Source: Chamaea fasciata
Taxonomy: Eukaryota > Chordata > Aves > Passeriformes > Sylviidae
Length of the DNA stretch: 64,000 nucleotides
Reading direction: 5' to 3'
Assembly: GCA_029207755.1 (NCBI GenBank)
Contig: JARCOQ010000005.1
Span: 49,565,563 to 49,629,562, forward strand
Shown here: piece by piece, positions 1-9,362 of the stretch
How positions within the stretch are numbered: the first letter of the stretch is position 1
Layout: the number at the start of each line of letters is the position of its first letter
Notes under the pieces: generated by a model
What the model was told of the DNA's origin: nothing
Databases searched by the model: none
The model's input: the letters and a program-made list of their open reading frames with translations, nothing else
Made by a program: the position numbers and the translations under genes

Positions 1-3000
1 TAGAAAGAAGGCTAAGTTTTTACCTCAGCTCTACCCTCTCCAAGTTCTAGGCAAAAAAAAAAAAAAAAAAAAAAAAAAGAGTGGTGTCTTCACGCCCTCA
101 AGCTTTTCTCCATCCTTTTTTTTTGACCCTAATTGCTCCTCCACTCGCCGTGATGCTTTTGGTTGCATGAGATAGGGGCTGCCTGGGTCACAGGAGCAGC
201 CCAGGGAAGCAGGAGGCACGGAAGGAAAAGCGGAGGGCAACAGGCAGAAGCCATTTCCAAAGCGCTTTCCGTCTTGAATGCTGCCAAGACAAAGCACACC
301 CTGTGCTTTCTGGATGGAGCTCGAGCACCTCAGCAATGAGCCGAATGTTTAGGCTGCAGACACCGGGGCTTGCTATCCCTGCTTCTCCTTTGCCTCGGTG
401 TATTTTACACAAGCAGGCAATGAACGCAACCAGGTGCCTACAACCAGAGCAGGCACGGCAACAGTTCAGCCACATCCAATTTAACCTCAGCGGAGAAGGA
501 GAAGCGCCAAAGCAGCAGCGAGTACCGCAAAACCACCGCATCAGGGGGAACGCCAAACATGTCTTTGGTGATTTCTACTGCAGGGACACGGTCACACTTG
601 TCTGTGCGGTGCAACCACCAAGGGTTTCTATCCTCCTCTCCCGAAAAAACGAGTGCTACGCTTTGGTTTTGCCCGGCACTGAGAGGCTGCGCTGGTAGCT
701 TGCCGAGCTTCCCTAGCTCGCCGCAGTTCACGCGCCTTACGTAGATGACGCAGCAGAGGCTATTCAGGAAAGTTAGCGTAGGTTACGCAATCGACGTAAA
801 TCGCCTCGGCTGCCCAAGTTCCCTGGCGGATCGGGATTGCTGGTGCCCAGGGCAACTGTTTTTTTTCCTAAGGTTCAAAGCAAGAAGCTAGAGGAGGAAG
901 TTCTGCTAAAAAATCCAAACATCAGCGGAGCTGGCAGACTTAGACCAAAAGCAGAACAAGCTGAAAAGATGCTCGGTGTTCCAAGCTGCACACTTCGATT
1001 TTCAAGCAGAGAAAGAAGGACAAAAAAGAAAAAAATATTCTTAGCACCCTGATGAAACATTCACTACCAACTACAGATACTGGGAGGCTGAAAGTCAGAA
1101 GATGGCTTTAACATCCCTTTTCTTCACGGGCTTAACGGTCATTTTCTTGGACAACACCTCATCTAAGCTTTAAGGCCTTAGCAGAAGTTTTACCATCTTT
1201 CCCATTCACTTTCTATACAATTTCTCTTAGTGGGCAATGAAGGAAATCAGTCCTATTTCATATCTGCCAATCATAGAATCACCTCTTTCTTCTAGAGAAA
1301 GAAAACCAAACCAAAACCAAACCAAACCAAAAAACCCCAACAAAACAACAACAACAAACCACAGAAGAAAGCAGACCAAAAAACCAAACCAACAGGTTTC
1401 TGAAACTTGCTTTGAAAGAGAAAAGCTGGATTCCAAGACTAACTGTGAAGCATCCTCCTTTGACTAGAAATGGGATTTCCCACCCCAGGACACAGCAGTG
1501 CCCAGGGTAGCCCCCAAACCCTGCAGAACCCAGCTCTGCTGAGGTGGGGAGCAGCTTTGGTCTCTTCTTCCAGGCAGCCTGGAGCAAGCACAAACAGCAG
1601 CAGACAAAGCTCACCCAAGCCCCTGGCTTCATGAGCTCCTAGGCAGAGCAACAGCAGTCATGAATATTTAATCCAAATATACTCTGTTGATTTATCAACG
1701 AGTCTTTTTGGCATGACTTGAAACCTACACAATTAAATATAGTAGAGAGGATGTAGAAAGGAGTGAAATTTCAGGTCCAGAATACCTTCCTTCGGTTTTG
1801 CTAGGGCTACGCAAGAAAACAGCCGCAGGAAGATAGAAGATGATCTATTAAATCAAGACCAACTTTTTTGGTGAACGTCTTGTACACAAGAAGAGAGTTT
1901 TAACGGGGATGCCTGCTCCTTGCAAAGCACCTACATTTTATTTTAGACAAGAAGGAATACGGAGGAGATACAGTCACATTCTACTTTTACTGCAGCTGAA
2001 TGAGCAGCGGTCTCAGTGTTCACTGAAGAATGAGAATTGGCATTGGTTTGAAACACTCAATGAAGATGTCAATGGCATTTGCTTTTCTAAAGAACTTCTT
2101 CTGCCCGTGTAAGATTTTTCTTTAAAGTGCATTTTAGGAAAAAGAAGAGTAATAATAATAATTAAAAAAACAAAAATCAGTAAGACCCCAAAATCCACGA
2201 GAAGTATTTTTGGAGCTGCCATCAACAATCCATAGCCTTAAGTCCAGCCACAGAACAGAAGCAGCTCCAGTGACTCAGCCACGTCACCTGAGTTCCAGTA
2301 GCCTCGAATGCACTGAAGGCATTGTGTCTTGCTTCATTGGGTACTATGTTGCACTGTACGGAAGTCTATCAAAGCCAACTGAATGAAATGAACAATTCTT
2401 TCTATTTCAAGAAGGAAAAGCACTTGACCAGGAAATACAGAAGAAGACTGGACAGAGATTGGTAAATAAGGCAAGACTGCAGCACCCCTTGCTAAAACAC
2501 CAAATGAACACCTGCAAAACACAGAAAAAAGTCTGCCTTCTTCTTTTATCGTCGCTAAAGTGGACAGTCTACCTGCTTCCTGGGTCCAAACATAGTTCAA
2601 ACTGCAAATTGTTCGTTTGTTTCAACTGCACGGTGAAGAATCCTCAGCAAACCATGCCCTGCTCCATTTATGATCAACGTATTCTTGTTCGGCTTCTTGG
2701 GAAAGTTTCCAAGGAGATTTTCATCATATTGGTCGTGATGAAATACTAAAGAAACCACCCAGGAATCGCATTTTCTAACTACAGAACTGCTCCTGACATC
2801 TGTAGCAAAATTTCATTTGCTTTTCTTTGTCCTCTAATGCACCCATTAATATTGGTCACTTAACCACACTGAGCTCTCTTAACTTGCACTTGCACTTTCG
2901 GTTTCTTTTTTTCCAGCTTGATGCTGCCTCAGAAACGATGTCTGTAGGAGCTGCACGTTAGACAGGCACGTCAGCTCTTCAGAAAGTGGAGGCTGTAAGG

Positions 3001-3124
3001 ATTAAAAGGGACTCTCTCAAGTGGAAGGCAGGATTCTGGCTTGCAGGGCTGCTGTCCATGCTCAGAAGGACAGCAGCAAGGTAACACTCAGCTGTTCTTA
3101 AGGTAAAATTCAAGCTTCCTGCCT
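1..3124 (+). repeat. Unit 1, divergent type-A copy
   Basis: This is the most divergent copy. Its poly(A) is 53-78 (26 nt) and is followed by GAGTGG, where units 3-21 have GTGG. Non-poly(A) length is 3098 bp, against 3101 in the main type. Private or rare alleles include CCCCCAAACC near 1510, CATGAGCTCC near 1631, GTCACCTGAG near 2285 (which destroys the CACGTG E-box), TTCATTTGC near 2813 and TCTGTAGGAG near 2941. The dense CpG core lies at 687-837 and the candidate exon at 2917-3080. In the exon the usual 8-T polypyrimidine run is 7 T, and a TAG interrupts the short frame. Divergent terminal copies are typical of array edges, so the left boundary may be close; this is inference. Confidence 0.97.
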
Positions 3125-3174
3125 TAGAAAGAAGGCTAAGTTTTTACCTCAGCTCTACCCTCTCCAAGTTCTAG

Positions 3175-3214
<40 letters not shown>

Positions 3215-6200
3215 TGGTGTCTTCACGCCCTCAAGCTTTTCTCCATCCTTTTTTTTTGACCCTAATTGCTCCTCCACTCGCCGTGATGCTTTTGGTTGCA
3301 TGAGATAGGGGCTGCCTGGGTCACAGGAGCAGCCCAGGGAAGCAGGAGGCACGGAAGGAAAAGCGGAGGGCAACAGGCAGAAGCCATTTCCAAAGCGCTT
3401 TCCGTCTTGAATGCTGCCAAGACAAAGCACACCCTGTGCTTTCTGGATGGAGCTCGAGCACCTCAGCAATGAGCCGAATGTTTAGGCTGCAGACACCGGG
3501 GCTTGCTATCCCTGCTTCTCCTTTGCCTCGGTGTATTTTACACAAGCAGGCAATGAACGCAACCAGGTGCCTACAACCAGAGCAGGCACGGCAACAGTTC
3601 AGCCACATCCAATTTAACCTCAGCGGAGAAGGAGAAGCGCCAAAGCAGCAGCGAGTACCGCAAAACCACCGCATCAGGGGGAACGCCAAACATGTCTTTG
3701 GTGATTTCTACTGCAGGGACACGGTCACACTTGTCTGTGCGGTGCAACCACCAAGGGTTTCTATCCTCCTCTCCCGAAAAAACGAGTGCTACGCTTTGGT
3801 TTTGCCCGGCACTGAGAGGCTGCGCTGGTAGCTTGCCGAGCTTCCCTAGCTCGCCGCAGTTCACGCGCCTTACGTAGATGACGCAGCAGAGGCTATTCAG
3901 GAAAGTTAGCGTAGGTTACGCAATCGACGTAAATCGCCTCGGCTGCCCAAGTTCCCTGGCGGATCGGGATTGCTGGTGCCCAGGGCAACTGTTTTTTTTC
4001 CTAAGGTTCAAAGCAAGAAGCTAGAGGAGGAAGTTCTGCTAAAAAATCCAAACATCAGCGGAGCTGGCAGACTTAGACCAAAAGCAGAACAAGCTGAAAA
4101 GATGCTCGGTGTTCCAAGCTGCACACTTCGATTTTCAAGCAGAGAAAGAAGGACAAAAAAGAAAAAAATATTCTTAGCACCCTGATGAAACATTCACTAC
4201 CAACTACAGATACTGGGAGGCTGAAAGTCAGAAGATGGCTTTAACATCCCTTTTCTTCACGGGCTTAACGGTCATTTTCTTGGACAAAACCTCATCTAAG
4301 CTTTAAGGCCTTAGCAGAAGTTTTACCATCTTTCCCATTCACTTTCTATACAATTTCTCTTAGTGGGCAATGAAGGAAATCAGTCCTATTTCATATCTGC
4401 CAATCATAGAATCACCTCTTTCTTCTAGAGAAAGAAAACCAAACCAAAACCAAACCAAACCAAAAAACCCCAACAAAACAACAACAACAAACCACAGAAG
4501 AAAGCAGACCAAAAAACCAAACCAACAGGTTTCTGAAACTTGCTTTGAAAGAGAAAAGCTGGATTCCAAGACTAACTGTGAAGCATCCTCCTTTGACTAG
4601 AAATGGGATTTCCCACCCCAGGACACAGCAGTGCCCAGGGTAGCCCCCGAACCCTGCAGAGCCCAGCTCTGCTGAGGTGGGGAGCAGCTTTGGTCTCTTC
4701 TTCCAGGCAGCCTGGAGCAAGCACAAACAGCAGCAGACAAAGCTCACCCAAGCCCCTGGCTTCATGACCTCCTAGGCAGAGCAACAGCAGTCATGAATAT
4801 TTAATCCAAATATACTCTGTTGATTTATCAACGAGTCTTTTTGGCATGACTTGAAACCTACACAATTAAATATAGTAGAGAGGATGTAGAAAGGAGTGAA
4901 ATTTCAGGTCCACAATACCTTCCTTCGGTTTTGCTAGGGCTACGCAAGAAAACAGCCACAGGAAGATAGAAGATGATCTATTAAATCAAGACCAACTTTT
5001 TTGGTGAACATCTTGTACACAAGAAGAGAGTTTTAACGGGGATGCCTGCTCCTTGCAAAGCACCTACATTTTATTTTAGACAAGAAGGAATACGGAGGAG
5101 ATACAGTCACATTCTACTTTTACTGCAGCTGAATGAGCAGCGGTCTCAGTGTTCACTGAAGAATGAGAATTGGCATTGGTTTGAAACACTCAATGAAGAT
5201 GTCAATGGCATTTGCTTTTCTAAAGAACTTCTTCTGCCCGTGTAAGATTTTTCTTTAAAGTGCATTTTAGGAAAAAGAAGAGTAATAATAATAATTAAAA
5301 AAAACCAAAAATCAGTAAGACCCCAAAATCCACGAGAAGTATTTTTGGAGCTGCCATCAACAATCCATAGCCTTAAGTCCAGCCACAGAACAGAAGCAGC
5401 TCCAGTGACTCAGCCACGTCACGTGAGTTCCAGTAGCCTCGAATGCACTGAAGGCATTGTGTCTTGCTTCATTGGGTACTATGTTGCACTGTACGGAAGT
5501 CTATCAAAGCCAGCTGAATGAAATGAACAATTATTTCTATTTCAAGAAGGAAAAGCACTTGACCAGGAAATACAGAAGAAGACTGGACAGAGATTGGCAA
5601 ATAAGGCAAGACTGCAGCACCCCTTGCTAAAACACCAAATGAACACCTGCAAAACACAGAAAAAAGTCTGCCTTCTTCTTTTATCGTCGCTAAAGTGGAC
5701 AGTCTACCTGCTTCCTGGGTCCAAACATAGTTCAAACTGCAAATTGTTCGTTTGTTTCAACTGCACGGTGAAGAATCCTCAGCAAACCATGCCCTGCTCC
5801 ATTTATGATCAACGTATTCTTGTTCGGCTTCTTGGGAAAGTTTCCAAGGAGATTTTCATCATATTGGTCGTGATGAAATACTAAAGAAACCACCCAGGAA
5901 TCGCATTTTCTAACGACAGAACTGCTCCTGACATCTGTAGCAAAATTTAATTTGCTTTTCTTTGTCCTCTAACGCACCCATTAATATTGGTCACTTAACA
6001 ACACTGAGCTCTCTTCACTTGCACTTGCACTTTCGGTTTCTTTTTTTTCCAGCTTGATGCTGCCTCAGAAACGATGTCTGCAGGAGCTGCACGTTAGACA
6101 GGCACGTCAGCTCTTCAGAAAGTGGAGGCTGTAAGGATTAAAAGGGACTCTCTCAAGTGGAAGGCAGGATTCTGGCTTGCAGGGCTGCTGTCCATGCTCA

Positions 6201-6260
6201 GAAGGACAGCAGCAAGGTAACACTCAGCTGTTCTTAAGGTAAAATTCAAGCTTCCTGCCT
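3125..6260 (+). repeat. Unit 2, chimeric type-A/type-B copy
   Basis: The poly(A) is 3177-3211 (35 nt), again followed by GAGTGG as in unit 1. The left part carries unit-1 alleles: CAGAGCAGG near 3580, GCGCCAAAG near 3638, ACTGCAGGG near 3710, GCAGAACAAG near 4084 and CTATACAATTTC near 4346. From about 4649 onward the main-type alleles appear: CCCCCGAACC, CATGACCTCC, CCACAATACC and GTCACGTGAG. The switch therefore falls between about 4512 and 4648. Total non-poly(A) length is 3101, but it is reached through different small indels from units 3-19. The CpG core is 3820-3970 and the candidate exon 6053-6216. A private ACAAAACC lies near 4284. Confidence 0.97.
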
Positions 6261-6310
6261 TAGAAAGAAGGCTAAGTTTTTACCTCAGCTCTACCCTCTC
6301 CAAGTTCTAG

Positions 6311-6312
<2 letters not shown>

Positions 6313-6357
<45 letters not shown>
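6313..6357 (+). repeat. Poly(A) tract, reference unit
   Basis: This is an uninterrupted run of 45 A between TTCTAGGC and GTGGTGTC. The same tract occurs in every unit at the coordinates given in the unit entries, with lengths 26, 35, 45, 24, 23, 26, 28, 27, 44, 20, 42, 41, 48, 31, 29, 48, 31, 28, 40, 39 and 34 for units 1 to 21. It accounts for essentially all unit-length variation. It may be a fossil retroposition tail or a simple slippage tract. No target-site duplication is evident. Some of the length variation could be sequencing error in homopolymers. Confidence 0.95.
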
Positions 6358-6359
<2 letters not shown>

Positions 6360-7014
6360 GGTGTCTTCACGCCCTCAAGCTTTTCTCCATCCTTTTTTTT
6401 TGACCCTAATTGCTCCTCCACTCGCCGTGATGCTTTTGGTTGCATGAGATAGGGGCTGCCTGGGTCACAGGAGCAGCCCAGGGAAGCAGGAGGCACGGAA
6501 GGAAAAGCGGAGGGCAACAGGCAGAAGCCATTTCCAAAGCGCTTTCCGTCTTGAATGCTGCCAAGACAAAGCACACCCTGTGCTTTCTGGATGGAGCTCG
6601 AGCACCTCAGCAATGAGCCGAATGTTTAGGCTGCAGACACCGGGGCTTGCTATCCCTGCTTCTCCTTTGCCTCGGTGTATTTTACACAAGCAGGCAATGA
6701 ACGCAACCAGGTGCCTACAACCAGAAGCAGGCACGGCAACAGTTCAGCCACATCCAATTTAACCTCAGCGGAGAAGGAGAAGCGCTAAAGCAGCAGCGAG
6801 TACCGCAAAACCACCGCATCAGGGGGAACGCCAAACATGTCTTTGGTGATTTCTACTGCTGGGACACGGTCACACTTGTCTGTGCGGTGCAACCACCAAG
6901 GGTTTCTATCCTCCTCTCCCGAAAAAACGAGTGCTACGCTTTGGTTTTGCCCGGCACTGAGAGGCTGCGCTGGTAGCTTGCCGAGCTTCCCTAGCTCGCC
7001 GCAGTTCACGCGCC

Positions 7015-7078
7015 TTACGTAGATGACGCAGCAGAGGCTATTCAGGAAAGTTAGCGTAGGTTACGCAATCGACGTAAA
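7015..7078. promoter_or_regulatory. Cluster of four bZIP-like sites in the CpG core (reference unit)
   Basis: Within 64 bp lie TTACGTA (7015-7021), TGACGCA (7024-7030), TTACGCAAT (7061-7069) and GACGTAAA (7071-7078). These resemble recognition sequences of bZIP factors: PAR-bZIP/NFIL3 (TTACGTAA), CREB/ATF (TGACGCA, TGACGTAA) and C/EBP or C/EBP-ATF (TTACGCAAT). Four matches to related half-sites in so short a span, in the densest CpG region, make a promoter or enhancer core plausible. Binding is inferred only from similarity to known motifs. The cluster recurs in all units. Confidence 0.35.
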
Positions 7079-7119
7079 TCGCCTCGGCTGCCCAAGTTCC
7101 CTGGCGGATCGGGATTGCT

Positions 7120-7134
7120 GGTGCCCAGGGCAAC
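7120..7134. promoter_or_regulatory. RFX/X-box-like inverted repeat (reference unit)
   Basis: GGTGCC-CAG-GGCAAC is an imperfect inverted repeat of the RFX half-site GTTGCC/GGCAAC. The right half is perfect, the left has one mismatch, and the 3-nt spacer is within the range described for X-boxes. It sits immediately downstream of the CpG core in every unit. A chance match cannot be excluded. Confidence 0.25.
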
Positions 7135-7562
7135 TGTTTTTTTTCCTAAGGTTCAAAGCAAGAAGCTAGAGGAGGAAGTTCTGCTAAAAAATCCAAACAT
7201 CAGCGGAGCTGGCAGACTTAGACCAAAAGCAGAAAAAGCTGAAAAGATGCTCGGTGTTCCAAGCTGCACACTTCGATTTTCAAGCAGAGAAAGAAGGACA
7301 AAAAAGAAAAAAAATATTCTTAGCACCCTGATGAAACATTCACTACCAACTACAGATACTGGGAGGCTGAAAGTCAGAAGATGGCTTTAACATCCCTTTT
7401 CTTCACGGGCTTAACGGTCATTTTCTTGGACAACACCTCATCTAAGCTTTAAGGCCTTAGCAGAAGTTTTACCATCTTTCCCATTCACTTTCTATAAAAT
7501 TCCTCTTAGTGGGCAATGAAGGAAATCAGTCATATTTCATATCTGCCAATCATAGAATCACC

Positions 7563-7581
7563 TCTTTCTTCTAGAGAAAGA
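7563..7581. other. Short inverted repeat TCTTTCT...AGAAAGA (reference unit)
   Basis: Arms of 7 nt (TCTTTCT at 7563-7569 and AGAAAGA at 7575-7581) flank a 5-nt TCTAG loop. It directly precedes the C/A-rich tract and is present in all units, with one arm base altered in unit 14 (CTATTTC). It is too weak for a confident functional assignment. Confidence 0.4.
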
Positions 7582-7674
7582 AAACCAAACCAAAACCAAA
7601 CCAAACCAAAAAACCCCAACAAAACAACAACAACAAACCACAGAAGAAAGCAGACAAAAAAACCAAACCAACAG
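7581..7674 (+). repeat. C/A-rich low-complexity tract (reference unit)
   Basis: The plus strand is almost all A and C, built from AAACC, AACAAC and CAAAC words with a short GAAGAAAG break near 7644. On the minus strand this encodes strings of Val, Trp, Phe, Cys and Gly, which explains the membrane-like tail of the open frame there. It is diagnostic for subtypes: ACCAAACC in units 1-5 becomes ACCGAACC from unit 6, CAACAAAAC becomes CAACGAAAC in units 14 and 20, and CAGACCAAAA occurs only in units 1, 2 and 8. Confidence 0.8.
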
Positions 7675-7964
7675 GTTTCTGAAACTTGCTTTGAAAGAGA
7701 AAAGCTGGATTCCAAGACTAACTGTGAAGCATCCTCCTTTGACTAGAAATGGGATTTCCCACCCCAGGACACAGCAGTGCCCAGGGTAGCCCCCGAACCC
7801 TGCAGAGCCCAGCTCTGCTGAGGTGGGGAGCAGCTTTGGTCTCTTCTTCCAGGCAGCCTGGAGCAAGCACAAACAGCAGCAGACAAAGCTCACCCAAGCC
7901 CCTGGCTTCATGACCTCCTAGGCAGAGCAACAGCAGTCATGAATATTTAATCCAAATATACTCT

Positions 7965-7978
7965 GTTGATTTATCAAC
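7965..7978. other. Small palindrome GTTGAT-TT-ATCAAC (reference unit)
   Basis: Two perfect 6-nt arms surround a 2-nt centre, in AT-rich sequence rich in ATATTTAATCC and AAATATAC. It is present in all complete units. It could be a dimeric factor site, but the spacing does not match HNF1 (GTTAATNATTAAC), so no factor is assigned. Confidence 0.4.
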
Positions 7979-8427
7979 GAGTCTTTTTGGCATGACTTGA
8001 AACCTACACAATTAAATATAGTAGAGAGGATGTAGAAAGGAGTGAAATTTCAGGTCCACAATACCTTCCTTCGGTTTTGCTAGGGCTACGCAAGAAAACA
8101 GCCACAGGAAGATAGAAGATGATCTATTAAATCAAGACCAACTTTTTTGGTGAACATCTTGTACACAAGAAGAGAGTTTTAACGGGGATGCCTGCTCCTT
8201 GCAAAGCACCTACATTTTATTTTAGACAAGAAGGAATACGGAGGAGATACAGTCACATTCTACTTTTACTGCAGCTGAATGAGCAGCGGTCTCAGTGTTC
8301 ACTGAAGAATGAGAATTGGCATTGGTTTGAAACACTCAATGAAGATGTCAATGGCATTTGCTTTTCTAAAGAACTTCTTCTGCCCGTGTAAGATTTTTCT
8401 TTAAAGTGCATTTTAGGAAAAAGAAGA

Positions 8428-8450
8428 GTAATAATAATAATTAAAAAAAA
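8428..8450 (+). repeat. (TAA)n microsatellite followed by A-run (reference unit)
   Basis: GTAATAATAATAATTAAAAAAAA is a short TAA microsatellite with an A run. The following AACC varies: unit 1 lacks two bases here and unit 19 reads AACA. It is the only other place besides the poly(A) and the T runs where small indels were seen. Confidence 0.7.
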
Positions 8451-8551
8451 CCAAAAATCAGTAAGACCCCAAAATCCACGAGAAGTATTTTTGGAGCTGC
8501 CATCAACAATCCATAGCCTTAAGTCCAGCCACAGAACAGAAGCAGCTCCAG

Positions 8552-8573
8552 TGACTCAGCCACGTCACGTGAG
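8552..8573. promoter_or_regulatory. AP-1/MARE-like site beside a CACGTG E-box (reference unit)
   Basis: TGACTCAGC (8552-8560) matches an AP-1/Maf-type element. Four bases on, GTCACGTGAG (8564-8573) contains the palindrome TCACGTGA, the E-box form bound by USF and MiT/TFE factors, and matches nine of ten bases of the CLEAR element GTCACGTGAC. The pair is intact in units 2-20 and the E-box is broken in unit 1 (GTCACCTGAG, near 2285). Function is inferred from motif similarity only. Confidence 0.3.
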
Positions 8574-9198
8574 TTCCAGTAGCCTCGAATGCACTGAAGG
8601 CATTGTGTCTTGCTTCATTGGGTACTATGTTGCACTGTACGGAAGTCTATCAAAGCCAGCTGAATGAAATGAACAATTATTTCTATTTCAAGAAGGAAAA
8701 GCACTTGACCAGGAAATACAGAAGAAGACTGGACAGAGATTGGCAAATAAGGCAAGACTGCAGCACCCCTTGCTAAAACACCAAATGAACACCTGCAAAA
8801 CACAGAAAAAAGTCTGCCTTCTTCTTTTATCGTCACTAAAGTGGACAGTCTACCTGCTTCCTGGGTCCAAACATAGTTCAAACTGCAAATTGTTCGTTTG
8901 TTTCAACTGCACGGTGAAGAATCCTCAGCAAACCATGCCCTGCTCCATTTATGATCAACGTATTCTTGTTCGGCTTCTTGGGAAAGTTTCCAAGGAGATT
9001 TTCATCATATTGGTCGTGATGAAATACTAAAGAAACCACCCAGGAATCGCATTTTCTAACTACAGAACTGCTCCTGACATCTGTAGCAAAATTTAATTCG
9101 CTTTTCTTTGTCCTCTAACGCACCCATTAATATTGGTCACTTAACAACACTGAGCTCTCTTCACTTGCACTTGCACTTTCGGTTTCTTTTTTTTCCAG

Positions 9199-9362
9199 CT
9201 TGATGCTGCCTCAGAAACGATGTCTGCAGGAGCTGCACGTTAGACAGGCACGTCAGCTCTTCAGAAAGTGGAGGCTGTAAGGATTAAAAGGGACTCTCTC
9301 AAGTGGAAGGCAGGATTCTGGCTTGCAGGGCTGCTGTCCATGCTCAGAAGGACAGCAGCAAG
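9199..9362 (+). other. Candidate 164-nt internal exon (reference unit)
   Basis: A pyrimidine tract (TTTCGGTTTC followed by eight T and CC) ends in AG at 9197-9198. A possible branch site CTTAAC lies at 9140-9145. The downstream CAGCAAG|GTAACA gives a fair 5' splice site at 9363. The only frame with an ATG near the 5' end gives about 25 codons before TAA (MLPQKRCLQE...), so if it is an exon the RNA is probably non-coding. In unit 1 a TAG cuts this frame after eight codons. The structure is repeated 208 to 45 bp before each unit boundary. No transcript evidence is available from sequence. Confidence 0.25.

Larger units (their letters stand above)
6358..7134. promoter_or_regulatory. CpG-rich block, candidate CpG island (reference unit)
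   Basis: By eye this stretch holds about 40 CpG dinucleotides in roughly 780 bp. The following 2.2 kb holds far fewer. Density peaks at 6965-7115, with about 16 CpGs in 150 bp. Such contrast is typical of vertebrate CpG-island promoters, and the same block recurs at the same place in all 21 units. The core is almost invariant between units; only unit 6 changes, at its right edge. There is no TATA box at an obvious place. The direction of any transcription is not determined, and both strands are possible. Confidence 0.5.

Noticed and set aside
6272..6613. Minus-strand frame ending in a long polyphenylalanine run
   Set aside because: The run is just the poly(A) tract read on the other strand. 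Its length and the residues after it change from unit to unit, and it has no ATG start.
7148..7160. tRNA/Pol III B-box-like AGGTTCAAAGC
   Set aside because: It departs from GGTTCGANTCC at key positions, there is no A box at the right distance, and no cloverleaf can be drawn.
7328..7380. Box C/D snoRNA (TGATGAA ... CTGA) after the CpG core
   Set aside because: The C-box-like and D-box-like strings are only about 40 nt apart, and the flanks do not pair into a terminal stem.
7115..7390. Lys/Arg-rich 91-codon plus-strand frame
   Set aside because: It begins with TTG, and in units 1-2 a one-base difference in an A run shortens it to 71 codons with a different end. The basic composition reflects A/G-rich DNA.
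8126..8131. ATTAAA polyadenylation signals (also near 8010 and 9283), and AATAAA on the minus strand at 8216-8221
   Set aside because: These hexamers are expected by chance in AT-rich DNA. No convincing GU-rich downstream element or transcript model goes with them.
8740..9030. 96-codon plus-strand frame present in all complete units
   Set aside because: It starts with TTG, has no recognisable domain, and no splice or start signal supports it. The few replacement differences (Gln/His, Ala/Val) show no sign of constraint.
9016..9076. Second box C/D-like pair (TGATGAAA ... CTGA)
   Set aside because: The spacing is acceptable, but the flanking bases are not complementary and no internal C'/D' boxes are seen.
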